From assembly GCA_037439465.1 (NCBI GenBank), contig JBBIVX010000011.1, positions 1-64,000 of the forward strand: 64,000 nucleotides of DNA, read 5' to 3'. The DNA is from Parasulfuritortus sp037439465. Its GTDB lineage: Bacteria; Pseudomonadota; Gammaproteobacteria; Burkholderiales; Thiobacillaceae. This document shows, piece after piece, positions 1-8,233 of this stretch. A program made the position numbers and the translations under genes. How positions within the stretch are numbered: position 1 is the stretch's first letter; each line of letters opens with the position of its first letter. Under the pieces are notes generated by a model. The model saw only the letters and a program-made list of their open reading frames with translations. It had not been told where the DNA came from and made no database searches.

Positions 1-1
1 G

Positions 2-127
2 GGTGACAACATCAGCATCACGGTGGCGCTGATAGCGCCGATCGCCATGGAAGAGGGCCTGCGCTTCGCCATTCGCGAAGGCGGCCGCACCGTCGGCGCC
101 GGCGTCGTCGCCAAGGTTATAGAGTAA
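2..127 (+). CDS. tuf: Elongation factor Tu, C-terminal end (5' truncated by window edge)
   Basis: The frame open from base 2 encodes the last 41 residues of EF-Tu, including MEEGLRFAIREGGRTVGAGV, which is the conserved end of domain III, and it stops at TAA 125-127. EF-Tu delivers aminoacyl-tRNA to the ribosome as a GTPase; the GTPase domain itself lies off the left edge. It sits 13 bases before rpsJ, the usual tuf-rpsJ junction of the str/S10 clusters in betaproteobacteria. Identity is safe although only a tail is visible. Confidence 0.95.
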   Translation, partial: GDNISITVALIAPIAMEEGLRFAIREGGRTVGAGVVAKVIE

Positions 128-140
128 TCGAAAGAACATC

Positions 141-452
141 ATGCAAAGCCAAAAAATACGCATCCGCCTCAAGGGCTACGACTACAAGCTGATCGATCAG
201 TCGGCGCTGGAAATCGTGGATACCGCCAAGCGCACCGGCGCCGTGGTCAAGGGCCCGGTGCCCTTGCCGACCAGCGTCGAGCGTTTCGACATCCTGCGCT
301 CGCCGCACGTGAACAAGACTTCCCGCGACCAGCTGGAGATTCGTACGCACAAGCGTCTGATGGATATCGTCGATCCCACCGACAAGACCGTGGATGCGCT
401 GATGAAGCTCGATCTACCCGCCGGCGTCGATGTGGAGATCAAACTGCAATAA
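141..452 (+). CDS. rpsJ: 30S ribosomal protein S10
   Basis: 103 residues, the normal S10 length. The N-terminal IRIRLKGYDYKLID and the central GPVPLPTSVERFDILRSPHV are diagnostic of S10 and of the loop that inserts into the 30S head. S10 is also NusE, a partner in transcription antitermination. The ATG at 141 is preceded by a purine-rich GAAAGAA. It is the first gene of the S10 cluster here, but the next gene begins 100 bases later with its own promoter candidate, so rpsJ may be transcribed partly with tuf. Confidence 0.98.
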   Translation: MQSQKIRIRLKGYDYKLIDQSALEIVDTAKRTGAVVKGPVPLPTSVERFDILRSPHVNKTSRDQLEIRTHKRLMDIVDPTDKTVDALMKLDLPAGVDVEIKLQ

Positions 453-459
453 TTTTGGC

Positions 460-487
460 TGGACAATGGTGCCTTGGCGGGTATAAT
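460..487 (+). promoter_or_regulatory. Candidate sigma-70 promoter inside the S10 operon, upstream of rplC
   Basis: TGGACA at 460-465 (5 of 6 to TTGACA), a 16-base spacer, then a perfect TATAAT at 482-487. It lies in the only sizeable gap between rpsJ and rplC and would give an mRNA leader of about 60 bases before rplC. Read by eye; no start site is mapped. Confidence 0.65.
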
Positions 488-552
488 CCCGCCTCTTTGT
501 GTTTTGTAACTCGCCGGCCAATTGCAGTCGGCGCCTTCAAGAGGAAACTAGA

Positions 553-1197
553 ATGAGTCTAGGCCTTGTCGGTCGCAAGATCGGCATGACTCGCATTTTT
601 GCCGAGGATGGAGTCTCGATCCCGGTGACGGTGCTGGACATGTCGAACAACCGCGTCAGCCAGATCAAGTCGGTTGACGTCGATGGCTACGATGCCATTC
701 AGGTCGCCTACGGCACCCGTAAGGCGAGTCGAATCAACAAATCCATGGCTGGGCACTTGGCCAAGGCAGGCGTCGAGGCTGCCTATGGCCTGTCCGAATT
801 TCGGGTGGAGGCCGCTGCGGCTGGTCAGTACCAGCCGGGTACGGCGATCGGTGTTGCGATATTCCAGCCTGGTCAGATGGTGGATGTCTCCGGGGTTACC
901 CAGGGCAAGGGCTTCGCCGGCACCATCAAGCGCCACAACTTCAAGTCCCAGCGTGCCAGCCACGGCAACTCGCGTTCGCACAACGTGCCAGGTTCCATTG
1001 GTCAGGCGCAGGACCCGGGCCGTATCTTTCCCGGCAAACGGATGTCAGGCCACATGGGCGCAGTCAAACGCACCGTGCAGAATTTGCAGGTGGTGCGGGT
1101 GGACGCAGAGCGGCAACTACTGCTGATAAAGGGCGCCGTTCCTGGACCCAAGGGTGGCGACGTGGTGGTGCGTCCTGCCGTGAAGGGAGGTGCCTGA
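553..1197 (+). CDS. rplC: 50S ribosomal protein L3
   Basis: 214 residues from ATG 553, which follows GAGGAAAC; an upstream in-frame ATG at 499 would add 18 residues unlike L3 and lacks a ribosome site. Begins MSLGLVGRKIGMTRIFAEDG. The conserved GSIGQAQDPGRIFPGKRMSG segment contains the glutamine that PrmB methylates in E. coli. L3 is an early assembly protein near the peptidyl transferase centre. The stop overlaps the rplD start by one base, implying translational coupling. Confidence 0.98.
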   Translation: MSLGLVGRKIGMTRIFAEDGVSIPVTVLDMSNNRVSQIKSVDVDGYDAIQVAYGTRKASRINKSMAGHLAKAGVEAAYGLSEFRVEAAAAGQYQPGTAIGVAIFQPGQMVDVSGVTQGKGFAGTIKRHNFKSQRASHGNSRSHNVPGSIGQAQDPGRIFPGKRMSGHMGAVKRTVQNLQVVRVDAERQLLLIKGAVPGPKGGDVVVRPAVKGGA

Positions 1198-1820
1198 TGG
1201 ACCTCAAGCTCATCAATGCGCAAGGCCAGGACGCCGGCGCGGTCAGCGCTTCCGATGCCCTGTTTGCCCGTGACTACAACGAGGCGCTGGTGCATCAGCT
1301 CGTTACCGCCTACATGGCCAATGGCCGCAGCGGTAACCGCGCTCAGAAAGACCGTGGCGAGGTCAAGCACACCACCCACAAGCCGTTCCGGCAAAAGGGT
1401 ACGGGGCGTGCCCGTGCCGGCATGTCCTCCAGCCCGTTGTGGCGGGGCGGCGGCCGCATCTTCCCGAATCGTCCGGACGAAAACTTCAGCCAGAAGGTCA
1501 ATCGCAAGATGTTCCGCGCCGGCATGGCCGCCATCCTGTCGCAGCTGGCCCGCGCCGGCCGCCTGCGGGTGATCGAGGAAATCGCCGTCGAGGCGCCGAA
1601 GACCAAGTTGCTGGCGGGCAAGATCAAGGGCATGGGGATAGAGAATCGGGTCCTCATCATCACCCCGGAGGTTGATGACAACCTGTGGTTGTCCTCCCGC
1701 AATCTGGCCAATGTGATGGTGCTCGAACCACGCCACGCCGATCCTGTCAGCCTGATTCGTTTCGACCAGGTCCTCGTCACCCGCGACGCGGTCAAAAGCT
1801 TTGAGGAGATGTACGCATGA
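1197..1820 (+). CDS. rplD: 50S ribosomal protein L4
   Basis: 207 residues. The conserved extended loop KQKGTGRARAGMSSSPLWRG that lines the peptide exit tunnel is present near residues 65-85. In E. coli L4 represses its own operon through the leader RNA; whether that happens here cannot be judged, and the leader in front of rplC is short. It starts on the last base of the rplC stop and overlaps rplW by 4 bases. Confidence 0.98.
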   Translation: MDLKLINAQGQDAGAVSASDALFARDYNEALVHQLVTAYMANGRSGNRAQKDRGEVKHTTHKPFRQKGTGRARAGMSSSPLWRGGGRIFPNRPDENFSQKVNRKMFRAGMAAILSQLARAGRLRVIEEIAVEAPKTKLLAGKIKGMGIENRVLIITPEVDDNLWLSSRNLANVMVLEPRHADPVSLIRFDQVLVTRDAVKSFEEMYA

Positions 1821-2128
1821 ACGCCGTGAAACATGCCGAGACGCGTCTGCTACAGGTCATCCTCGCGCCAGTCATTTCGGAGAAAGCCACCATGCTCGGC
1901 GACAAGCACGAGCAGGTTGCCTTTAGGGTGGCCACCGATGCCACCAAGCCGGAAATCAAGGCGGCGGTGGAACTGTTGTTCAAGGTCCAGGTGAAAGATG
2001 TCAAGGTCGCCAATGTCAAGGGCAAGGTGAAGCGCACCGGCCGTTTCATTGGCCGCCGCGACAGCTGGAAGAAGGCCTATGTCTGTCTGCAGCCTGGCCA
2101 GGAACTCAACTTCGTGGCGGGAGAATAA
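1817..2128 (+). CDS. rplW: 50S ribosomal protein L23
   Basis: 103 residues, normal for L23, with the conserved VISEKATML and the C-terminal KRTGRFIGRRDSWKKAYV. L23 sits at the exit tunnel and is a docking site for trigger factor and SRP. The ATG overlaps the rplD stop by 4 bases (ATGA), so it is probably translated by coupling. Confidence 0.98.
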   Translation: MNAVKHAETRLLQVILAPVISEKATMLGDKHEQVAFRVATDATKPEIKAAVELLFKVQVKDVKVANVKGKVKRTGRFIGRRDSWKKAYVCLQPGQELNFVAGE

Positions 2129-2131
2129 ACC

Positions 2132-2959
2132 ATGGCGCTGATCAAAGTTAAGCCGACTTCTGCTGGCCGCCGCGCTGTCATCAAGGTGGTTACGCCTGGT
2201 CTGCACAAGGGCAAGCCGGTCGCGGCCCTGGTGGAAAAGCAGAACAGCAAGGCAGGCCGCAACAATAACGGTCATATCACTACCCGGCACAAGGGTGGTG
2301 GCCACAAGCAACATTATCGTTTGATTGATTTTCGCCGCGATAAGGATGGCGTTCCGGCCAAGGTGGAGCGGATCGAGTACGATCCGAATCGCAGTGCCCA
2401 CATTGCCCTGCTGTGTTATGCCGACGGCGAGCGCCGCTACATCATCGCGCCTCGTGGCGTCGAGGTGGGGGCCACCTTGATGAGCGGTTCCGAGGCCCAG
2501 ATCAAGCCGGGCAATACGTTGCCGCTGCGCAATATTCCCGTCGGTTCCACCATTCACTGCATCGAGATGCTGCCAGGCAAGGGCGCTCAGATCGCCCGCT
2601 CCGCCGGCGCTTCGGCGCAGTTGCTGGCACGCGAGGGCGTTTACGCCCAGGTCAGGCTGCGTTCCGGCGAGATTCGCAAGGTCCACGTTGACTGCCGCGC
2701 GACGGTTGGCGAGGTGGGGAATGCCGAGCATAACCTGCGCTCCATCGGCAAGGCTGGCGCCATGCGCTGGCGTGGTGTCCGTCCGACCGTTCGGGGCGTC
2801 GTCATGAACCCGGTAGATCACCCCCATGGTGGTGGTGAAGGTCGTACGGGTGAAGGTCGCGTTCCGGTTTCACCCTGGGGGCAGCCCACCAAGGGTTACC
2901 GGACCCGTAGCAACAAGCGCACGGACAGCATGATCGTGCGGCGCCGGCACAAAGCGTAA
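2132..2959 (+). CDS. rplB: 50S ribosomal protein L2
   Basis: 275 residues, full length. The signature MNPVDHPHGGGEGRTGEGR near residues 222-240 includes the conserved histidine close to the peptidyl transferase centre. The C-terminal lysine/arginine tail binds 23S rRNA. It starts 3 bases after rplW in the standard S10 order. Confidence 0.98.
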   Translation: MALIKVKPTSAGRRAVIKVVTPGLHKGKPVAALVEKQNSKAGRNNNGHITTRHKGGGHKQHYRLIDFRRDKDGVPAKVERIEYDPNRSAHIALLCYADGERRYIIAPRGVEVGATLMSGSEAQIKPGNTLPLRNIPVGSTIHCIEMLPGKGAQIARSAGASAQLLAREGVYAQVRLRSGEIRKVHVDCRATVGEVGNAEHNLRSIGKAGAMRWRGVRPTVRGVVMNPVDHPHGGGEGRTGEGRVPVSPWGQPTKGYRTRSNKRTDSMIVRRRHKA

Positions 2960-2972
2960 GGGGTGAGTGGAT

Positions 2973-3248
2973 ATGGCACGTTCCGTTAAAAAGGGCCCGT
3001 TCGTCGACGGGCATCTGGTAAAAAAAATCGAGGCCGCTCAGGCCGGTCAGGACAAACGCCCGATCAAAACCTGGTCGCGTCGTTCCACTGTCCTGCCGGA
3101 CTTTGTGGGGCTGACCATTGCCGTGCATAACGGCAAGCAACATATCCCCGTGTACATCACGGAAAACATGGTGGGGCACAAGCTGGGCGAGTTCTCTCTG
3201 ACTCGCACCTTCAAGGGCCACGCCGCCGACAAGAAAGCCAAGAAGTAG
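2973..3248 (+). CDS. rpsS: 30S ribosomal protein S19
   Basis: 91 residues starting MARSVKKGPFVDGHL, the family-typical N-terminus. An in-frame GTG two codons upstream (2967) would add two residues, but the GGGGTGAG ribosome site fits ATG 2973 better. The C-terminal GHKLGEFSLTRTFKGHA is conserved. S19 forms part of the 30S head with S13. Confidence 0.97.
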   Translation: MARSVKKGPFVDGHLVKKIEAAQAGQDKRPIKTWSRRSTVLPDFVGLTIAVHNGKQHIPVYITENMVGHKLGEFSLTRTFKGHAADKKAKK

Positions 3249-3257
3249 GAGCCAAGT

Positions 3258-3587
3258 ATGGAAGTTTCCGCTATTTTGCGCGGCACCCGCCTGTCCGCCC
3301 AGAAGGCCCGCTTGGTGGCTGACCTGGTGCGCGGCAAGCCTGTTGACAGCGCGCTCAACATTTTGACATTCACGCCCAAGGAGGCCGCTGTCGTGATCCG
3401 CAAGGTGCTCGAATCGGCCATTGCCAACGCCGAGCACAACGAAGGCGCCGACATCGATGAACTGAAGGTTAAGACCATCCATGTCGACGAGGGCGCCACC
3501 CTCAAGCGTTTCGCCGCGCGGGCCAAGGGCCGGGGCAACCGGATCATGAAACCCACCTGTCACATCACCGTGACAGTTGGCGATTGA
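3258..3587 (+). CDS. rplV: 50S ribosomal protein L22
   Basis: 109 residues. The N-terminal RLSAQKARLVADLVRGKPV and the C-terminal hairpin ending RGNRIMKPTCHITVTV match L22, whose beta hairpin reaches the exit tunnel constriction (erythromycin site in other bacteria). It lies 9 bases after rpsS and 8 before rpsC. Confidence 0.98.
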   Translation: MEVSAILRGTRLSAQKARLVADLVRGKPVDSALNILTFTPKEAAVVIRKVLESAIANAEHNEGADIDELKVKTIHVDEGATLKRFAARAKGRGNRIMKPTCHITVTVGD

Positions 3588-3595
3588 GGTAGCGT

Positions 3596-4300
3596 ATGGG
3601 ACAGAAAATACATCCGACCGGTTTCCGCTTGAGCGTCAACCGCAACTGGACCTCCAAGTGGTATGCCAACAGCAAGAACTTCGCGTCGATGCTGAGCGAG
3701 GATCTGAAAGTTCGCGACTTCCTCAAGAAGAAACTCGCCCACGCCTCCTTGAGCCGCATCGTCATCGAGCGGCCGGCCAAGAATGCCCGCATCACCCTTT
3801 TCTCGGCACGCCCAGGCGTCGTGATCGGCAAAAAGGGCGAGGATATCGAGGCTTTGCGCAAGCAGCTCACCAGCATGATGTCCGTGCCGGTCACGCTGAA
3901 CATTGAGGAAGTGCGCAAGCCCGAGCAGGATGCGCAAATCATTGCCGCCTCCATCGCCACCCAACTGGAAAAGCGGATCATGTTCCGGCGCGCCATGAAG
4001 CGAGCCATGCAGAGTGCCATGCGTTTCGGCGCCCAGGGCATCAAGATCATGAGCGCAGGCCGGCTGAATGGTGCGGAAATCGCCCGCACCGAATGGTACC
4101 GCGAGGGCCGCGTGCCATTACATACCCTGCGGGCTGACATCGACTATGGTTTTGCCGAGGCCAACACCACTTACGGTGTGATCGGCATCAAGGTATGGGT
4201 CTACAAGGGCGAACATCTTGGCAGCGGCGACAAGCCAGTGGCGGCGCCCGAGCCTGAACGCCGCCCCCGTCGGCCGTCCGGTCGGGCTGGAAAGGAGTAA
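3596..4300 (+). CDS. rpsC: 30S ribosomal protein S3
   Basis: 234 residues. MGQKIHPTGFRLSVNRNW is the classic start. The KH domain carries VVIGKKGEDIEALRKQL near residues 76-92, and the C-terminal domain ends in an arginine/proline-rich tail, PEPERRPRRPSGRAG. S3 lines the mRNA entry channel with S4 and S5 and has helicase function there. Confidence 0.98.
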   Translation: MGQKIHPTGFRLSVNRNWTSKWYANSKNFASMLSEDLKVRDFLKKKLAHASLSRIVIERPAKNARITLFSARPGVVIGKKGEDIEALRKQLTSMMSVPVTLNIEEVRKPEQDAQIIAASIATQLEKRIMFRRAMKRAMQSAMRFGAQGIKIMSAGRLNGAEIARTEWYREGRVPLHTLRADIDYGFAEANTTYGVIGIKVWVYKGEHLGSGDKPVAAPEPERRPRRPSGRAGKE

Positions 4301-4303
4301 GCG

Positions 4304-4720
4304 ATGCTGCAACCCGCAAGAAGGAAATACCGCAAGGAGCAGAAAGGCCGCAACACCGGCCTGGCGACTCGCGGAGCCAAGGTCAGTTTTGGCGAGTACG
4401 GGCTCAAGGCCATTGGCCGTGGTCGCCTCACCGCCCGCCAGATCGAGGCCGCCCGACGTGCCATGACCCGCCATATCAAACGGGGGGGGCGTATCTGGAT
4501 CCGTATCTTCCCTGACAAGCCAATCTCGCAGAAGCCCGCCGAGGTGCGTATGGGTAATGGCAAGGGCAATCCGGAGTATTACGTGGCGGAGATTCAGCCC
4601 GGCAAGGTTCTTTACGAGATGGACGGTGTAACCGAGGAACTGGCGCGCGAGGCCTTCCGTCTGGCCGCCGCCAAGCTGCCCATTGCCACCGCGTTTGTCA
4701 CCCGTCACTATGGGACCTGA
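4304..4720 (+). CDS. rplP: 50S ribosomal protein L16
   Basis: 138 residues starting MLQPARRKYRKEQKGRN, full length. Contains GGRIWIRIFPDKPISQKPAE, which includes the arginine that is hydroxylated in E. coli, and the C-terminal EAFRLAAAKLPIATAFV. L16 contacts the A-site tRNA. It follows rpsC by 3 bases. Confidence 0.98.
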   Translation: MLQPARRKYRKEQKGRNTGLATRGAKVSFGEYGLKAIGRGRLTARQIEAARRAMTRHIKRGGRIWIRIFPDKPISQKPAEVRMGNGKGNPEYYVAEIQPGKVLYEMDGVTEELAREAFRLAAAKLPIATAFVTRHYGT

Positions 4721-4722
4721 TC

Positions 4723-4923
4723 ATGAAAGCCAGTGAACTTCGCACGAAAAACAAGGATGAGCTGCAGAACGAGCTCAAGGAGTTGCTGCGCGCCCAGTTC
4801 AGCCTGCGTATGCAGATTGCCACCCAGCAGACCAACAAGACCCATGAGCTTCGCAATGCGCGCCGCGACATTGCCCGTGTTCGCACAGTCATGCGTGAGG
4901 CCAGCTTGAAGGCCGGAAACTGA
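4723..4923 (+). CDS. rpmC: 50S ribosomal protein L29
   Basis: 66 residues, two predicted helices. MKASELRTKNKDELQNELKE and ELRNARRDIARVRTVM are typical of L29, which lies beside L23 at the exit tunnel. It begins 2 bases after the rplP stop. Confidence 0.97.
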   Translation: MKASELRTKNKDELQNELKELLRAQFSLRMQIATQQTNKTHELRNARRDIARVRTVMREASLKAGN

Positions 4924-4937
4924 CAAGGTAGATGAAG

Positions 4938-5210
4938 ATGGCCGAACAGGAAAATAGCAAGATCATTCGCGCATTGACCGGCAAGGTAGTGAGCGACAAG
5001 ATGGACAAGACCGTGACCGTGCTGGTGGAGCGGCGGGCCAAACACCCGCTCTATGGCAAGGTGATCCGTCTGTCCAAGAAATATCACGCCCACGACGAGG
5101 ATAACGGCTGCCATGAAGGCGACATCGTCGTCATCGAGGAATGTCGGCCGCTGTCCAGAACAAAATTCTGGAAGGTGGTGCGTGTGGTGGAACAAGCGAA
5201 GACGATCTGA
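4938..5210 (+). CDS. rpsQ: 30S ribosomal protein S17
   Basis: 90 residues from ATG 4938. AAGG at 4925-4928 is 9 bases from this ATG but only 3 from the in-frame ATG at 4932, so 4938 is preferred. Conserved RALTGKVVSDKMDKTVTVLV and HPLYGKVIRLSKKYHAHDE. The C-terminal end is somewhat longer than E. coli S17. Last gene of the S10 operon; a 134-base gap with a promoter follows. Confidence 0.97.
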   Translation: MAEQENSKIIRALTGKVVSDKMDKTVTVLVERRAKHPLYGKVIRLSKKYHAHDEDNGCHEGDIVVIEECRPLSRTKFWKVVRVVEQAKTI

Positions 5211-5218
5211 AATATCGC

Positions 5219-5247
5219 TTGCCAGGATTCGGGGGCATAGGTACAAT
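5219..5247 (+). promoter_or_regulatory. Candidate spc operon promoter
   Basis: TTGCCA at 5219-5224, exactly 17 bases, then TACAAT at 5242-5247. It is placed in the rpsQ-rplN gap, where E. coli also has its spc promoter. It would leave an untranslated leader of about 90 bases before rplN at 5345. This is one of the clearest sigma-70 matches in the window. Confidence 0.75.
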
Positions 5248-5344
5248 TCTCCCCCTTCTGTCGCCCATTCGTGGGCACTAACCCTTCGGGATCCAAAACT
5301 GCTCGGCCGCGCATTTAGCCGGCGGGGCAAGTTGGAGAGAGACC

Positions 5345-5713
5345 ATGATTCAAATGCAATCCAAGCTGGACGTGGCTGACAACACGGGTGCGCGCTCGGT
5401 AATGTGCATCAAGGTGTTGGGCGGCTCGAAAAGGCGTTACGCCGGGATCGGCGACATCATCAAAGTGAGCATCAAGGATGCGGCGCCGCGCGGGCGCGTC
5501 AAGAAGGGCGAGGTCTATAACGCCGTGGTGGTGCGAACTGCAAAGGGCGTGCGCCGCCCCGATGGTTCGGTCGTCAAGTTCGATGGCAACGCCGCGGTGT
5601 TACTTACGGCCAAGCTGGAGCCGATCGGTACCCGTATCTTCGGGCCGGTTACTCGTGAACTGCGTACGGAGCGATTCATGAAGATCGTCTCCCTGGCGCC
5701 CGAGGTTCTATAA
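5345..5713 (+). CDS. rplN: 50S ribosomal protein L14
   Basis: 122 residues, exact family length. MIQMQSKLDVADNTGARSVM and the beta-barrel segment RRPDGSVVKFDGNAAVLL are diagnostic. GGAGAGA precedes the start. L14 forms an intersubunit bridge and is the RsfS binding site. First gene of the spc operon. Confidence 0.98.
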   Translation: MIQMQSKLDVADNTGARSVMCIKVLGGSKRRYAGIGDIIKVSIKDAAPRGRVKKGEVYNAVVVRTAKGVRRPDGSVVKFDGNAAVLLTAKLEPIGTRIFGPVTRELRTERFMKIVSLAPEVL

Positions 5714-5723
5714 GGAGTCAGGC

Positions 5724-6038
5724 ATGAACAAGATTCGCAGAGGCGATGAGGTGGTGGTCCTGACCGGCAAGGACAAGGGCAAGCGCGGCACCGTGTTGCG
5801 CGTGTTGGAAGGCCAGGTTGTGGTTGAGGGTGTCAACCGTGCCAAGCGCGCGGTCAAGCCGAACCCCATGCGCGGTACAACCGGCGGTTTCGTAGACAAG
5901 GATATGCCCATCGATATTTCCAATGTCGCCATCTTCAATCCGGCGCAAGGCAAGGGTGATCGAGTGGGCATCAAGGTGCTGGAGGACGGGCGCAAGGTGC
6001 GCTTCTTCAAGTCCAACGGCGAAGTGCTGGACGCGTGA
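5724..6038 (+). CDS. rplX: 50S ribosomal protein L24
   Basis: 104 residues. The KOW motif is visible at the N-terminus (IRRGDEVVVLTGKDKGKRG). L24 is an assembly initiator that binds the 5' end of 23S rRNA. It follows rplN by 10 bases, with AAGGAGTC as ribosome site. Confidence 0.98.
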   Translation: MNKIRRGDEVVVLTGKDKGKRGTVLRVLEGQVVVEGVNRAKRAVKPNPMRGTTGGFVDKDMPIDISNVAIFNPAQGKGDRVGIKVLEDGRKVRFFKSNGEVLDA

Positions 6039-6046
6039 GGTAAGTG

Positions 6047-6586
6047 ATGGCTCGACTCAAGGCTTATTACAAGGAAACCGTGGTGCCGCAACTGATGCAG
6101 CAGTTCGGTTACAAAACCGTGATGCAGGTGCCACGCATTGAGAAGATCACCCTCAACATGGGTGTCGGGGAGGCGGTGGGCGACAAGAAGGTGCTGGAGC
6201 ATGCGGTTGAGGACATGACCAAGATCGGCGGTCAGAAGCCGGTGGTCACCAAGGCGCGCAAGTCGATTGCTGCTTTCAAGATCCGCGATGACTATCCCAT
6301 CGGTTGCAAAGTGACCCTGCGGCGCGAGCGTATGTTCGAGTTTCTGGACCGCCTTATTGCGGTGTCCATCCCCCGTATCCGTGACTTCCGCGGCATCGGC
6401 GGTAAGGGATTCGACGGCCGTGGCAATTACAACATGGGCGTCAAGGAACAGATCATGTTTCCGGAGATTGAGTACGACAAGATCGATGCGCTCCGCGGCA
6501 TGAACATCACCATCACCACCACCGCGAAGACGGATGCCGAGGCCAAAGCGCTATTGGCGGCGTTCCGCTTCCCGTTCAAGAATTGA
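6047..6586 (+). CDS. rplE: 50S ribosomal protein L5
   Basis: 179 residues from ATG 6047, the same length as E. coli L5; an adjacent in-frame GTG at 6044 would add one residue. Conserved KITLNMGVGEAVGDKK, then RIRDFRGIGGKGFDGRGNY. L5 binds 5S rRNA in the central protuberance. GAGGTAAG supplies the ribosome site. Confidence 0.98.
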   Translation: MARLKAYYKETVVPQLMQQFGYKTVMQVPRIEKITLNMGVGEAVGDKKVLEHAVEDMTKIGGQKPVVTKARKSIAAFKIRDDYPIGCKVTLRRERMFEFLDRLIAVSIPRIRDFRGIGGKGFDGRGNYNMGVKEQIMFPEIEYDKIDALRGMNITITTTAKTDAEAKALLAAFRFPFKN

Positions 6587-6593
6587 GGTCGGC

Positions 6594-6899
6594 ATGGCCA
6601 AGAAAGCACTGATCAATCGTGAAGAGAAACGCCGCAACATGGTGAAGAAGTTCGCCGTCAAGCGTGCAGAACTCAAGGCGATTATGAGCGACCAGAAGCG
6701 CTCCGAGGAGGAGCGCATGGATGCGCGCCTGAAGATGCAGACGTTGCCCCGTGACGCCAGTCCCAGTCGCCTGCGCAATCGTTGTGGTCTGACGGGGCGG
6801 CCGCGCGGCGTGTTCCGCAAGTTCGGCCTGTGCCGCAACAAGATCCGCGAAATCGCCATGCGGGGCGATATTCCCGGTGTCATCAAGGCCAGCTGGTAA
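6594..6899 (+). CDS. rpsN: 30S ribosomal protein S14, long zinc-free form
   Basis: 101 residues from ATG 6594; longer open frames upstream lie within rplE and are shadows. C-terminal RNRCGLTGRPRGVFRKFGLC is conserved. Only isolated cysteines are present instead of the paired CxxC motifs of the short zinc-binding S14, so this is the C-minus type usual in proteobacteria. Confidence 0.97.
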   Translation: MAKKALINREEKRRNMVKKFAVKRAELKAIMSDQKRSEEERMDARLKMQTLPRDASPSRLRNRCGLTGRPRGVFRKFGLCRNKIREIAMRGDIPGVIKASW

Positions 6900-6911
6900 G
6901 GAGGCAAGACG

Positions 6912-7307
6912 ATGAGCATGAGTGATCCCATCGCCGATATGCTGACCCGCATTCGCAATGCGCAGCTCTCGGAAAAGGTCTCGGTGCGCATGCCTTCTTC
7001 CAAGCTGAAGAAGGCTATCGCCCAAGTGTTGAAGGACGAGGGGTATATCGATGACTACGCGGTGCGCGAAGTCGGCGGTCTGTCCGAGATGGAAATTGCC
7101 CTTCGTTATTATGCCGGCCGTCCGGTGATCGAACGGATCGAGCGCGTCAGCAGGCCAGGTCTGCGGATTTACAAGGGGCGCGAGGGTCTGCCCCGAGTGA
7201 TGAATGGTCTTGGTGTCGCCATCGTCTCCACCTCGCAAGGGGTGATGACTGATCGCAAGGCGCGCTCCCTTGGGGTGGGCGGCGAAGTGCTGTGCGTGGT
7301 TGCGTGA
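6912..7307 (+). CDS. rpsH: 30S ribosomal protein S8
   Basis: 131 residues starting MSMSDPIADMLTRIRNAQ, nearly the same start as E. coli S8, and ending TDRKARSLGVGGEVLCVV. S8 organises the 16S central domain and in E. coli represses the spc operon by binding near rplE; a matching RNA fold was not verified here. Confidence 0.98.
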   Translation: MSMSDPIADMLTRIRNAQLSEKVSVRMPSSKLKKAIAQVLKDEGYIDDYAVREVGGLSEMEIALRYYAGRPVIERIERVSRPGLRIYKGREGLPRVMNGLGVAIVSTSQGVMTDRKARSLGVGGEVLCVVA

Positions 7308-7315
7308 GGTAGAAC

Positions 7316-7849
7316 ATGTCCAGAGTTGCCAAGAATCCTATTCCGGTGCCCTCTGGGGTTGAAATCAACCTCAGCGCGGGCGCGATTACCGTCAAGGGCC
7401 CCCAGGGCACCCTCAGTCAGCCGCTGACGTCGCGTGTCAATGTGCGTCATGCCGACGGCCGACTGCAAGTCGAAGCCGCCGACGAGAGCGCCGCGGCCAA
7501 TGCCATGTCCGGCACCACGCGGGCCCTGCTGGCCAATATGGTGCATGGCGTGTCGAAGGGTTTTGAGCGCAAGCTCACCCTGGTCGGCGTCGGCTACCGG
7601 GCCCAGGCCCAGGGCGACAAGCTGACGCTCAGCCTTGGTTTTTCGCACCCGGTCGAGCATGTCATGCCCGCTGGCGTGAAGGTCGAGACCCCCAGCCAAA
7701 CCGAAATACTGATCAAGGGCGCTGACAAACAGAAGGTCGGTCAGGTGGCCGCTGACGTGCGCGCTTATCGTCCGCCCGAACCATACAAGGGCAAGGGTGT
7801 CCGCTACGCGGATGAAGTGGTTTCCCTCAAGGAAACCAAGAAGAAATAA
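7316..7849 (+). CDS. rplF: 50S ribosomal protein L6
   Basis: 177 residues, full length, starting MSRVAKNPIPVPSGVEI. The C-terminal domain carries RAYRPPEPYKGKGVRYADE, the L6 signature. L6 sits near the sarcin-ricin loop. It lies 8 bases after rpsH. Confidence 0.98.
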   Translation: MSRVAKNPIPVPSGVEINLSAGAITVKGPQGTLSQPLTSRVNVRHADGRLQVEAADESAAANAMSGTTRALLANMVHGVSKGFERKLTLVGVGYRAQAQGDKLTLSLGFSHPVEHVMPAGVKVETPSQTEILIKGADKQKVGQVAADVRAYRPPEPYKGKGVRYADEVVSLKETKKK

Positions 7850-7864
7850 TCTGGAGTCACGAGC

Positions 7865-8218
7865 ATGGACAAGAAGATCCGACGCCTGCGCCGGGCGCGC
7901 AAAACCCGCGCCAAGATCGCGGAACTCGCGGTGGCCCGTCTCTGCGTGTACCGCAGCAACTGCCACATTTACGCACAAATCATCGACGCCAGCGGCGGCA
8001 AGGTTGTCTGCAGCGCCTCCACGCTGGAGAAGGATCTGCGCGCCCAGGCCAGTAACGGCAGCAACAGCGAGGTGGCCAAGCTGGTCGGCCAGCGCATCGC
8101 CGAGAAGGCCAAAGCGGCGGGTATTGGGCAGGTGGCCTTCGATCGCGGTGGTTTTGTGTATCACGGCCGAGTCAAGGCCCTGGCTGAAGCGGCCCGTGAA
8201 CACGGCCTTCAGTTCTAA
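7865..8218 (+). CDS. rplR: 50S ribosomal protein L18
   Basis: 117 residues. A basic N-terminus (KKIRRLRRARKTRAKI) is followed by the 5S rRNA binding fold with RLCVYRSNCHIYAQIID, and it ends FDRGGFVYHGRVKALAEAAR. The GGAGTCACGAGC stretch before the start includes the ribosome site. Confidence 0.98.
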   Translation: MDKKIRRLRRARKTRAKIAELAVARLCVYRSNCHIYAQIIDASGGKVVCSASTLEKDLRAQASNGSNSEVAKLVGQRIAEKAKAAGIGQVAFDRGGFVYHGRVKALAEAAREHGLQF

Positions 8219-8233
8219 CGCGAGGTTACGAGA

